A stretch of 15,303 nt of DNA from CAWUJT01 sp963922715 (GTDB lineage Bacteria > Pseudomonadota > Alphaproteobacteria > Rhodobacterales > Rhodobacteraceae). The stretch is taken from positions 1-15,303 of the forward strand of contig CAWUJT010000060.1 in the NCBI GenBank assembly GCA_963922715.1. Direction: 5' to 3'. The notes beneath the pieces were generated by a model, which worked only from the letters and a program-made list of their open reading frames with translations, ran no database searches and had not been told where the DNA came from. The position numbers were made by a program, and so were the translations under genes. Shown here piece after piece: positions 7,386-14,850 of the stretch; positions within the stretch are counted from its first letter, which is position 1; every line of letters begins with the position of its first letter.

Positions 7386-8735
7386 TTACGTATCTGGTGT
7401 CGCCATCTCCACAACGCCTACAACATCTGCCATAACCTGCTCCAGCAAATCTTGATCTGTGCTTTCAACCATAACCCGGATCAAAGGTTCTGTCCCAGAG
7501 GCCCGTATCAACAAACGCCCCTGCCCAGACAAGGCGTGTTCGGCTGATGTGATCGCGGCTTTCACCGCTGGTTGTTCTAACGGCTGCGCGCCTGGCGTGT
7601 AGCGTACATTCACAAGCTTTTGGGGAAAAGGTTCAAATATTTTGACCAAGCGCGACGCTTTTTCTTTTGTTCTGACAAGTTCCGCCAGAAATTGCAGCCC
7701 GGCAATTAGCCCATCGCCCGTTGTGGCATAATCTGTCATCACGATATGTCCAGATTGCTCCCCCCCAAGGTTGAGACCCATCTGCCGCATCGCCTCAACA
7801 ACATAGCGGTCCCCGACAGGGGTGCGATGCATGAGAATGGCACGCTCATTCAAAAACCGTTCCAGTCCCATGTTTGACATCACTGTGACCGCCAAGGCGG
7901 GTCCCTTCAATCGGGCTTCTTCTGCCCAACGATCCGCGAAAAGCGCCAGAAGTTGATCACCATCGGCAACACAGCCGCGCTCATCCAGGATCATGACGCG
8001 ATCAGCGTCCCCATCAAGACAGATCCCGACATCGGCACCATGGGTCACAATCGTCTCTGCTGCCGCACGGACATCTGTGGATCCACACTTCAAATTGATA
8101 TTATGTCCATTGGGCGACACGCCCACTTCAATCACCTGTGCGCCCAACTCCCATAACACATCGGGGGCGGCGCGGTACGCCGCACCATTTGCGCAATCGA
8201 TCACCACCTTCAGCCCATCAAGACGCAATCCATCGGGAAATGTGGTTTTGGCATATTCGACATAGCGGCCTCTGCCATCATCGATCCGTCTAGCGCGGCC
8301 AATGTTTTCCGCAGCAACAGGTTTCACACCCGTCAGAGCCATCTGTTCGATCTCTGCCTGAGCTTCATCGGATAGCTTATAGCCATCCGGGCCAAAGAAT
8401 TTTATCCCATTATCTGTGGCGGGATTGTGGCTGGCGGAAATCATCACACCCAGATCGGCGCGCATGGAATGGGTCAACAGACCGACAGCCGGGGTTGGGA
8501 TCGGACCCAGCAGAAGAACGTTCATGCCTGTAGATGTCAGCCCCGCGGTCAAGGCATTTTCAATCATATAACCCGACAGCCGCGTATCCTTACCGATCAC
8601 AACACGGTGTCCTGGTTGATGATCCCGACGGAAGTATCGCCCTGCCGCAGCCCCAAGCCGAAGCGCCATATCCGCAGTCATCGGATAACTGTTTGCGCGC
8701 CCGCGCACCCCGTCTGTCCCGAAGATTTTAGTCAT
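7386..8735 (-). CDS. glmM: Phosphoglucosamine mutase
   Basis: The 449-residue protein has the normal length and all landmarks of GlmM. It begins TKIFGTDGVRGRAN; the catalytic phosphoserine loop ISASHNP has Ser102; the metal-binding DGDADR is at 241-246; the sugar-binding GGEQSGH is at 324-330; and the phosphate-binding RASGTEP is at 411-417. It interconverts glucosamine-6-phosphate and glucosamine-1-phosphate, the step before UDP-GlcNAc for peptidoglycan and lipopolysaccharide. Ser102 must be phosphorylated for activity. A very strong Shine-Dalgarno (GGGGGGAG) precedes the ATG. The gene lies 145 bp downstream of the type I secretion operon on the same strand, with no clear terminator between. 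In related bacteria glmM often follows folP, which is absent here. Confidence 0.98.
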   Translation of the reverse strand: MTKIFGTDGVRGRANSYPMTADMALRLGAAAGRYFRRDHQPGHRVVIGKDTRLSGYMIENALTAGLTSTGMNVLLLGPIPTPAVGLLTHSMRADLGVMISASHNPATDNGIKFFGPDGYKLSDEAQAEIEQMALTGVKPVAAENIGRARRIDDGRGRYVEYAKTTFPDGLRLDGLKVVIDCANGAAYRAAPDVLWELGAQVIEVGVSPNGHNINLKCGSTDVRAAAETIVTHGADVGICLDGDADRVMILDERGCVADGDQLLALFADRWAEEARLKGPALAVTVMSNMGLERFLNERAILMHRTPVGDRYVVEAMRQMGLNLGGEQSGHIVMTDYATTGDGLIAGLQFLAELVRTKEKASRLVKIFEPFPQKLVNVRYTPGAQPLEQPAVKAAITSAEHALSGQGRLLIRASGTEPLIRVMVESTDQDLLEQVMADVVGVVEMATPDT

Positions 8736-8880
8736 GGATTTCTCCCCCCAGCTTGGTACAAACCAATTATTTTATAGGTGATATCCGATGTTAACACCAC
8801 GAACCGATTTTCGGTGCAAGCTGAAAGCGGTGTCCTGAAACAGATCGCTAAGAGCCTCTGGGCTATCTAACTATGCACGA
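8736..8880. other. Intergenic region between secretion operon and glmM
   Basis: This 145-bp gap should carry the glmM promoter. It holds a small hairpin (ACCGA, 3-nt loop, TCGGT) near 8803-8815 with no T-run in the leftward direction, so I do not call it a terminator. No coding potential was seen. Confidence 0.4.
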
Positions 8881-10194
8881 TTAATCTTGGAAAGCGCGCG
8901 CCCGCGTACGATTGATCGGTTGTATAAGGTAATCGATCACACGACGTTTGCCTGCAAGGATGTCGACCTCTGCCGTCATACCCGGAATGATCTGGACTTT
9001 TTCGCCCTCAGCATCATAAAGCGCTCCGGATGTGCGCAAAATCGCCACAAACACTTCACCGCTGTCTTGCTGTTGGTCTAGCTCAATGGCATTGGCGCCA
9101 ATGCGCATAATGGTGCCATCCAGCGCCCCATACCGCGTAAAATCATAAGCTGAAAGCTTGATGCGCACAGGCTGATCCACCCCGATAAAGGCAATATCTC
9201 TGGGGTGGATATATGCTTCCACCAGCAGTTCGTCATCCAGTGGAACAATTTCGGCGATATCTTCCCCAAGCCGCACGGCCCCGCCAACAGTGCGCCTATA
9301 AAGCCGATTGACAACGCCGCGCACAGGTGAACGGAGAGTGGCCCTATCGGCCAAATTCTCCAACGCAGGCAGCGACGGACGCAAGCTGGCCAGTTCCGCC
9401 GTGGCCTCTGACAGTTCGCTCAATGCTTCGCGGCGAAAGCGATTGCGAGTGGTCTCGATGGTTTCTTGAATTTCAGCCTCGGCAAGATCCAAGCGCAATA
9501 ATGACGCCTCGGCACGGGCAATCCGATTGGCCTGCTCGCGTTCTTGCCGCTCAATCTCGATCATGGACAGACGAGACTCGATCCCACTTGCCACTAGGGG
9601 GGCGATAATCGCGCGCTGTTCAGCCAAAAGCGCAGAAATTTCCTGCGCCGCGTTGAAATCGCTTAAAACTTCATCACGTTCCCGCCGACGCTGTTCCAGC
9701 TTGCGCTCAAGCACGCGCAGCTCCCCTTGCAACTCACGCAGACGCCCCTGATGCAGTGCGCGCTCACTGCGCAGAAGCTCTTCTGGGGCGGTCTCAAGCT
9801 CATTGGAAAAAACCAAGGGCGTTTCCCCAATTTCCGCGTTCAATCGTTCGATCTTGGCTTGCAAGGCCAGAGCACGTTGAACCTCACGATCAAGTTGGCT
9901 GTTTTGGACGAGAGCGTCAAATTCAACCAAAATATCGTCAGGGTCCACTATGTCCCCTTCAGCCACATGCACAATGCGAATAACCCCCTCATCGGGGGAT
10001 TGGATCCGTTGAATATCCCCGCTGGGCACAACACGGCCCTGTGCGCGGGTGACATCATCCACCTCTGTCACAAAAGCCCAGGTGAGAATCGCCCCAATGG
10101 CTGCCGCAATTGCAAAAAGCACCAGCGTTTCGCGCAAGGGTTGGCGGCCCTCAAGCTCATCGATCAAGATATCCAGATCGCCGCGACGCTTCAT
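8881..10194 (-). CDS. HlyD/LapC-type membrane fusion protein of a type I secretion system
   Basis: The 437-residue protein has the expected order: a short cytoplasmic N-terminus, one transmembrane segment at about 23-43, and the first lipoyl-like half with PSGDIQRIQSPDEGVIRIVHVAEGD (57-81). A long coiled-coil hairpin rich in Glu and Arg follows (about 98-275), then the second lipoyl half with LRSPVRGVVNRLYRRTVGG (287-305), and a beta-barrel region ending in IIPGMTAEVDILAGKRRVIDYLIQPI (402-427). It bridges the inner-membrane ABC exporter and the TolC-type channel. Its ATG overlaps the stop of the ABC gene by 4 bp (10191-10194), so stoichiometry is probably set by translational coupling. The closest functional class by appearance is the adaptor for giant adhesins (LapC-like). 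Nothing appears truncated. Confidence 0.95.
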   Translation of the reverse strand: MKRRGDLDILIDELEGRQPLRETLVLFAIAAAIGAILTWAFVTEVDDVTRAQGRVVPSGDIQRIQSPDEGVIRIVHVAEGDIVDPDDILVEFDALVQNSQLDREVQRALALQAKIERLNAEIGETPLVFSNELETAPEELLRSERALHQGRLRELQGELRVLERKLEQRRRERDEVLSDFNAAQEISALLAEQRAIIAPLVASGIESRLSMIEIERQEREQANRIARAEASLLRLDLAEAEIQETIETTRNRFRREALSELSEATAELASLRPSLPALENLADRATLRSPVRGVVNRLYRRTVGGAVRLGEDIAEIVPLDDELLVEAYIHPRDIAFIGVDQPVRIKLSAYDFTRYGALDGTIMRIGANAIELDQQQDSGEVFVAILRTSGALYDAEGEKVQIIPGMTAEVDILAGKRRVIDYLIQPINRTRARAFQD

Positions 10195-12350
10195 GACATT
10201 TGATCCTTTTGGGAGGTCTTGCGTGTTCCATCGGCGTGGATTTTGCCGTCCTTTAAGACAATCACCCGGTCGACAAGCTCCAGCATGCTTTGCCGATGCG
10301 TCATCACAAGAAGGGTTCGCCCCTTAAGTGTAGATTTAAGATTGTGAATAAACTGCGCTTCATTTTTCGTGTCCATCGCGGCGGTCGCCTCATCCAGAAC
10401 CAAAATCGGCGGATTAGACAACAGTGCGCGGGCCAAGGCAACCATCTGCCGTTGTCCACCCGAAAGCCCCCCACCATTTTCAGACAACCGCATATTATAG
10501 CCATCAGGATGCACAGCCGCAAACGTCTCAACACCAGACAAACGCGCCGCTTGCAAAATTTGATCGTCCGTTGGAAGAAAACTGCCAAGCGCAATATTTT
10601 CACGCAAAGTGCCAGAGATCATCCAGTTGTCTTGCAAAACAACACCGAAATTTCGGCGCAATTCAGTGGGATCGAATTGACGCACATCTACCCCGTCAAC
10701 TTGGACCACACCCTCTTGCGGGGCATAGAGCCCCAAAAGCAGTCGGGCAATTGTGCTTTTCCCGGATCCAACCGCCCCCATGAACGCGACACGTTCGCCC
10801 GCTGAGATGGTGAAATCAATGCCATCAAGGGCGGCTTTGTCTTGATCGGGATAGCAAAACGTAAGATTTTTAAAATGGATTTCACCCGTGAGGCGTTTTC
10901 GGGTCATCCAGGTTTTCCCCGAAGGTCTTTCACTTGGGGTTGCCATAAGAGTATTTAGACTGACATAGGCACTTTGCGCTTGGTGATATCGTGTGAGCGT
11001 TTGTGAAATTAATCCTAAAGGTGCCAAAGCCCGCCCCGTTAGGATAACTGCCGCAATCAGCACCCCAGAGGTGATTTCACCCGCCATCACCAATAATGCA
11101 CCATAAACGATAATCCCGACCTGCGCCGCCTGCTGCACAAAACCAGTTGCATTGATGGCAAATTGCGTCAGGACCCGACTTTTGACCGAAAATTGAGACT
11201 GGCGCCGCATCGCCTCATCCCAGCGGGCCCGCATTTGGCGGATCGCCCCAACGGTTTTGATGGTTTCAATGCCGGTCAATGTTTCCACCAGAACGCTTTG
11301 CTTGGTTTGCCCTTCCGATAAGATCCGGTCTGACAGACGTTTCAGCCTCGGCTGCACCAAAATACCGATCAGAAGAACAAGAGGCACAGCCATGATCGGG
11401 ATCAGGGCCAAGGGACCTGCAACGATGTAGATAACGCCGACAAACAAGCATACGAACGGCAGATCAACCACCGCTGTCATGGTTGCAGAGGTAAAGAAAT
11501 CACGCAGATTTTCCATCTCGCGCATAGAGGCCGCGACCTCCCCAACTGATCTGCGTCGTGCGCTCATTTCAATGTCCACGATGTGATTGAACAACCTTTG
11601 ACCAATCGTCAGATCAACCTGTTGTCCCGCATGATCGATAAACCCTGCACGAAGTGTTTTGATAATAAAGTCAAAGGCCAGTGCAATCGACACGCCAAAC
11701 GCTAAGACTAAAAGGGAGTCGGTCGCCCCTGTGGGGAGGATGCGGTCATAGACAACCATGGTAAACAGCGACACAACAAGCGCCAGCAGGTTAACCACAG
11801 CAGCAGCTATGGCCACCTGGGTGTAGGCCCATGAATTTGCCATAAGGGCGCTGCGAAACCAATGACGGTGCGGGGTTTGACCACTTTCCGGGTCGTAATC
11901 GGAAAGCTCTGGCTTGAAAGACAAGACATGAACATCCTCTGCGGCACTCCAAGCCGATATCGTGTCGGGGGTCAGTTCGATCAGACCAGCTCCAAGCTTT
12001 GGATCATGCGCAATAAAATTTTCTTTGCGCTTGCCATGCAGAACCAATGCAGCGCCGTTTTTCGGAAACACAACAGCAGGTAAAACGGAAAGTTCAATGT
12101 GATCTATGGACCTGCGTCCCAACGCAGTACGCATGCCCGCCCTTTCAGCCGCGACAATTGCGGCCTTAATCAAATCTTTGCGCGATAGCGTATCTTCACG
12201 CGCATGCGTTGCTGCAAACGAATCTCGTAAGCCAGCCCGACTGATGGTGTGCCCCAAATGATCGGCAAGATGGAGAATACAGGCTTCATCGACCTGGATA
12301 TCACTGGCCGACACACCGCTAGATTTATCGCTTTGTGGCGTTTGCATCAT
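10191..12350 (-). CDS. Type I secretion ABC transporter (LapB-like, degenerate C39 domain)
   Basis: The 719-residue protein combines three parts. Residues about 15-145 form a C39-peptidase-like domain. By eye, the family's ACLxMIxxxxG helix aligns with ACILHLADHLG (23-33), which puts Val20 where the catalytic cysteine should be, so it cannot cut a double-glycine leader and probably binds unfolded substrate. Residues about 165-460 form the transmembrane domain with several hydrophobic spans. The ATPase shows Walker A GAVGSGKS (525-532), Q-loop Gln573, signature LSGGQ (629-633), Walker B ILVLDE (649-654) and switch His685. It would power export of an RTX/VCBS-type protein in one step across both membranes. 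The ATG at 12350 lies 3 bp after the upstream tolC-type stop; a second ATG directly follows, and AAGG just upstream fits the second slightly better. Confidence 0.96.
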   Translation of the reverse strand: MMQTPQSDKSSGVSASDIQVDEACILHLADHLGHTISRAGLRDSFAATHAREDTLSRKDLIKAAIVAAERAGMRTALGRRSIDHIELSVLPAVVFPKNGAALVLHGKRKENFIAHDPKLGAGLIELTPDTISAWSAAEDVHVLSFKPELSDYDPESGQTPHRHWFRSALMANSWAYTQVAIAAAVVNLLALVVSLFTMVVYDRILPTGATDSLLVLAFGVSIALAFDFIIKTLRAGFIDHAGQQVDLTIGQRLFNHIVDIEMSARRRSVGEVAASMREMENLRDFFTSATMTAVVDLPFVCLFVGVIYIVAGPLALIPIMAVPLVLLIGILVQPRLKRLSDRILSEGQTKQSVLVETLTGIETIKTVGAIRQMRARWDEAMRRQSQFSVKSRVLTQFAINATGFVQQAAQVGIIVYGALLVMAGEITSGVLIAAVILTGRALAPLGLISQTLTRYHQAQSAYVSLNTLMATPSERPSGKTWMTRKRLTGEIHFKNLTFCYPDQDKAALDGIDFTISAGERVAFMGAVGSGKSTIARLLLGLYAPQEGVVQVDGVDVRQFDPTELRRNFGVVLQDNWMISGTLRENIALGSFLPTDDQILQAARLSGVETFAAVHPDGYNMRLSENGGGLSGGQRQMVALARALLSNPPILVLDEATAAMDTKNEAQFIHNLKSTLKGRTLLVMTHRQSMLELVDRVIVLKDGKIHADGTRKTSQKDQMS

Positions 12351-12353
12351 GCC

Positions 12354-13670
12354 TTATTGGTTGCCTTCGCTGCCCGGATCGTTTGCAAGATCATTCAAGT
12401 CTATCCCGAAAACATCCAAAATATCCCCTGTTGCGGCCAGAAGCGCATAACCGATAACAACTTTATCATGTTCTGAGGAAATAAACTGACGTTCAGCGGC
12501 AAGCGCCTCGCGTTCTGTATCAAGCAATTCAAGCAAGCTCCGTCTAGCGATACGAAATTGTTCTCGTGCAGTTTTGACATTCTCTCGATTGGCCTGTGCT
12601 GCGCTGCGCGCAGCTTTGAGACGTTGATCCGCTGCCCGGCTTTCCGCGGACAAGATTGCAACCCTGCGCTCGATCTCACGTTGTGTGGCTTGTACATCCG
12701 CCTCTCGGACGCCCAGGCGTCCCTGAAGAGCTGTAATACGTGCGCTCTGACGCCCCCCCAGCGGGATCACATCCGTTGAGACCAATTCTGCTTCAGGATC
12801 TTCTCCATCAATCTGGGAGATCGTAACGTTCACCGGTGACACCCGACCTGCCTCCGCCTCAGTTAAATCTGACAAGGCGGCAAGTCGTTCGGCTTCAGCC
12901 TCTAACACAGTTGGACTGGCTTCGATGGAGAGGGAGGGCAATTGTGGGGCCGTTGGCGGTAGCGAAAAATCATCTTTTGCAACTTCATCAAATATCTCGG
13001 CGTATATCGCTTCTGCGCTTGTGACATCTGATTGTGCTGCGGCCACACCTACACGTAAATTCTCCAGTCGGCTTTGTGCTGTGAGAACATCCGCGCTTGA
13101 TCCTGCACCAGCTTCAGCGCGTTCTACAATCTGTTGCGTAATACGCTCCAACTCTGCAAGCGAGGCTTCATTGACAGCCAGAATTTCACGAGATGTAACC
13201 ACACCGACCCAAGCCTCTACCGCTTCGAGCGCGGCTTGGGCCCCGGCATCCATACGCCCAGCTGTACGTCCCAAAAGACGGGCCTGTGCCGCGACTTGGC
13301 GCGCGCGCAACCCGCCAGCATCAAAAACCAATTGCGTTAAACTCAGACCGGGTAAGAAGCCTTCCCCTGACATCGGCAGTTGCAGTGTTGCGCCAATGCT
13401 TGGATAATAACTTGAACCTACGGCTGTAATTTGTGCGCGTGCTTCTTCCACCTCTGCAAAACTGCGCGCCAAACGTGGACTATTTTGCACCGATGCGACA
13501 ACGGACTGTCCGAATTCCGTTTCACCAAGCGAAGCCGGAAGCCTTTGCTCACGCTCAATTATCGCCTGTGCTAAAGGTTCTAAATCAGGTGGTTTAGCAC
13601 AAGCAGACATGCACAAACACATCAAAGTTATAGCACCAGAACGCACAAGGTTTGAATTCAATTTTGGCAA
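12354..13670 (-). CDS. TolC-family outer-membrane factor, lipoprotein
   Basis: I start this gene at a TTG codon at 13670. A Shine-Dalgarno GGGGAGAG (13684 to 13677) lies 6 nt upstream, and the resulting N-terminus is a proper lipoprotein signal peptide ending in MSAC with lipidated Cys24. An upstream in-frame TTG at 13712 would add 14 unlikely residues. The 438-residue protein carries the two outer-membrane efflux repeats: long amphipathic helices around AEVEEARAQITAVGSSYYPSI and SAEAIYAEIFDEV, and later AEAERLAALSDLTEAEAG and REIERRVAILSAESRAADQRL. These form the trimeric barrel and periplasmic tunnel. As first gene of the operon with the ABC and adaptor genes, it should be the dedicated exit channel. 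There is no sign of truncation. Confidence 0.93.
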   Translation of the reverse strand: MPKLNSNLVRSGAITLMCLCMSACAKPPDLEPLAQAIIEREQRLPASLGETEFGQSVVASVQNSPRLARSFAEVEEARAQITAVGSSYYPSIGATLQLPMSGEGFLPGLSLTQLVFDAGGLRARQVAAQARLLGRTAGRMDAGAQAALEAVEAWVGVVTSREILAVNEASLAELERITQQIVERAEAGAGSSADVLTAQSRLENLRVGVAAAQSDVTSAEAIYAEIFDEVAKDDFSLPPTAPQLPSLSIEASPTVLEAEAERLAALSDLTEAEAGRVSPVNVTISQIDGEDPEAELVSTDVIPLGGRQSARITALQGRLGVREADVQATQREIERRVAILSAESRAADQRLKAARSAAQANRENVKTAREQFRIARRSLLELLDTEREALAAERQFISSEHDKVVIGYALLAATGDILDVFGIDLNDLANDPGSEGNQ

Positions 13671-13676
13671 ACCACA

Positions 13677-13684
13677 CTCTCCCC
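13677..13684 (-). promoter_or_regulatory. Shine-Dalgarno that fixes a TTG start
   Basis: GGGGAGAG on the minus strand stands 6 nt before TTG at 13670. No ATG or GTG in the right frame lies at a suitable distance, so this site supports the non-ATG start of the TolC-type gene. Confidence 0.75.
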
Positions 13685-14122
13685 AATGATTTCGCGCGAA
13701 TAAAACACTCAAATTGCAAGATTTTTTTGTTTGCGAAATGGACTAATCAAAATATCCAATATCTTTAAGATATCAACCATTAAAGCACTTACATAGCACG
13801 ATTCTTACGAATGATGGAAACAATACAATTCTATTGACGTCAAGTAGATCAAGGCGAATATTTAAAAATATAAATCAGGATATCTTCGTTGTTAGCAATT
13901 TTATAAATGATTAAATAAAAAATTATAATCCAATAAAACCATGCAATATGGAAATATAATTATTTTATATAAAATGAAATCAAACAATCTTTATTAAACT
14001 CTAAGCATTGTATCGCAATAAAAGATAAATAAGTCGCTTTTCAAACAAACTATTTACCCAAAATTTACATCTTCCTTCAATAATCTCACATTCAAATGGT
14101 GATTTGAACGGATTAATGAACT
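13685..14122. other. AT-rich intergenic region between secretion operon and downstream genes
   Basis: No open reading frame of useful length was found in this stretch of over 400 bp. Base composition falls sharply: 13921-13980 has 9 G/C in 60, against 36 in 60 at 12841-12900 in the adjacent TolC-type gene. It holds the candidate promoter and 15-nt palindrome near 13760 and a perfect 10-bp palindrome TTGACGTCAA at 13834-13843. It must carry the promoter of the leftward exporter operon and probably that of the rightward small gene. Nucleoid-protein binding is likely for DNA of this composition. Confidence 0.6.
13749..13776 (-). promoter_or_regulatory. Candidate promoter and operator of the secretion operon
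   Basis: Read leftward, TTGATA (13776-13771) and TATTTT (13754-13749) are 16 nt apart and resemble a sigma-70 promoter about 80 bp ahead of the TolC-type start. A 15-nt palindrome, ATATCTT-T-AAGATAT (13759-13773), fills the spacer and touches the -35. Such a placement suits a repressor operator. The region is very AT-rich, so both patterns could be chance. Confidence 0.35.
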
Positions 14123-14644
14123 ATGACTATTTCCTTGCCACATTCAATATCTGAAAAATCAAACAGACCCATAAATCACTTAATAAATAATTTGAAAACT
14201 CTTTTACTTATTTTCATAATATTTTGTTTTGCGTGTATGCCAGTCTCTAAGATTTATGCAAGTAAGATAACACCTTATATTGTAAGCAATGACCGTGGGG
14301 GATATGTGCATCATAGAATCATCGAAATCATGAACATGGAAGCACAGCAAACACCTGTCGAAATCCGTGGTAGTGTGTGTTATTCTACTTGCACAATGTA
14401 TCTTGTGCTCACGAATATTTGTGTTGAACAAGATATAGTGTTTGGCTTTCATGGTCCAAGAACCCAGGCATATGAATTATCCCAAGATCGCTTCGATTAT
14501 TTTTCCAGAGTGATGGCGGATTATTATCCTGAACCACTAAAGTTATGGTTTATCGAAAAAGGAAGGAATCGTGTTAATGGACTTTATAAAATTCATGCAG
14601 AACAGATTATAGATATGGGTATTCCGGCCTGTAGCGAAACTTAA
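14123..14644 (+). CDS. Small exported protein, possibly ClpP/crotonase-like fold
   Basis: The 173-residue protein starts with a long basic N-region and one hydrophobic segment (about 26-40) ending near KIYA, which reads as a signal peptide or anchor. The mature part has the order RGGYV (58-62), VEIRGSVCYSTCTMYLVL (79-96), FGFHGP (107-112), YYPEPLKLWFIEKGR (134-148) and a C-terminal GIPAC. This matches my recollection of small Rhodobacteraceae periplasmic proteins whose C-x-S-x-C and FGFHGP motifs resemble the nucleophile region of ClpP/crotonase-like proteins. Ser88 between Cys86 and Cys90, and His110, are candidate functional residues; the cysteines may form disulfides. Its DNA is AT-rich (19 G/C in 60 at 14221-14280) and its Shine-Dalgarno is poor. 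It lies between the exporter and the giant adhesin, so a role in adhesin biogenesis is possible but unproven. Confidence 0.65.
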   Translation: MTISLPHSISEKSNRPINHLINNLKTLLLIFIIFCFACMPVSKIYASKITPYIVSNDRGGYVHHRIIEIMNMEAQQTPVEIRGSVCYSTCTMYLVLTNICVEQDIVFGFHGPRTQAYELSQDRFDYFSRVMADYYPEPLKLWFIEKGRNRVNGLYKIHAEQIIDMGIPACSET

Positions 14645-14848
14645 AGTTTAAGGTTTTGTATAGTATTAAAAATTCTACTCGTTTCGTTAAGAATGTCTTT
14701 GCACTTGTCAACCGAAGTAATCAATGGTTCGGAGCGCGCTTTATTTTGCTGATTCATTAACTAATTCAGAAAAAATATCAAAAATTTTGTTGATCTTTAG
14801 TTAAATTTTTGTCTTTTGGCTCTTGTGGGAATAACTAAGGGCCAAAAG
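14645..14848 (+). promoter_or_regulatory. Leader region of the adhesin gene
   Basis: This 204-bp AT-rich gap holds the leader of the partial adhesin gene. I see no terminator after the preceding small gene and no strong -35/-10 pair, so the promoter may be inside this gap or upstream of 14123. Its 3' end forms the hairpin described separately. AAGGG at 14837-14841 is the Shine-Dalgarno, 7 nt before the ATG. Confidence 0.5.
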
Positions 14849-14850
14849 AT
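14811..14850 (+). promoter_or_regulatory. Hairpin burying the adhesin Shine-Dalgarno and start codon
   Basis: GTCTTTTGGCTCTTG (14811-14825) pairs without interruption with TAAGGGCCAAAAGAT (14836-14850) around a 10-nt loop. Of 15 pairs, 12 are Watson-Crick and 3 are G-U. The right arm contains the whole Shine-Dalgarno AAGGG (14837-14841) and the first two bases of the ATG (14849-14851). No T-run follows, so it is not a terminator. If the transcript begins upstream of 14811, the closed form should block ribosome binding. Regulation by RNA, protein or temperature is inference. Confidence 0.6.

Noticed and set aside
13834..13853. FNR-like site (TTGA....ATCAA)
   Set aside because: The arms are TTGAC and GATCAA with wrong spacing compared with TTGAT-N4-ATCAA; the perfect TTGACGTCAA palindrome explains it better.
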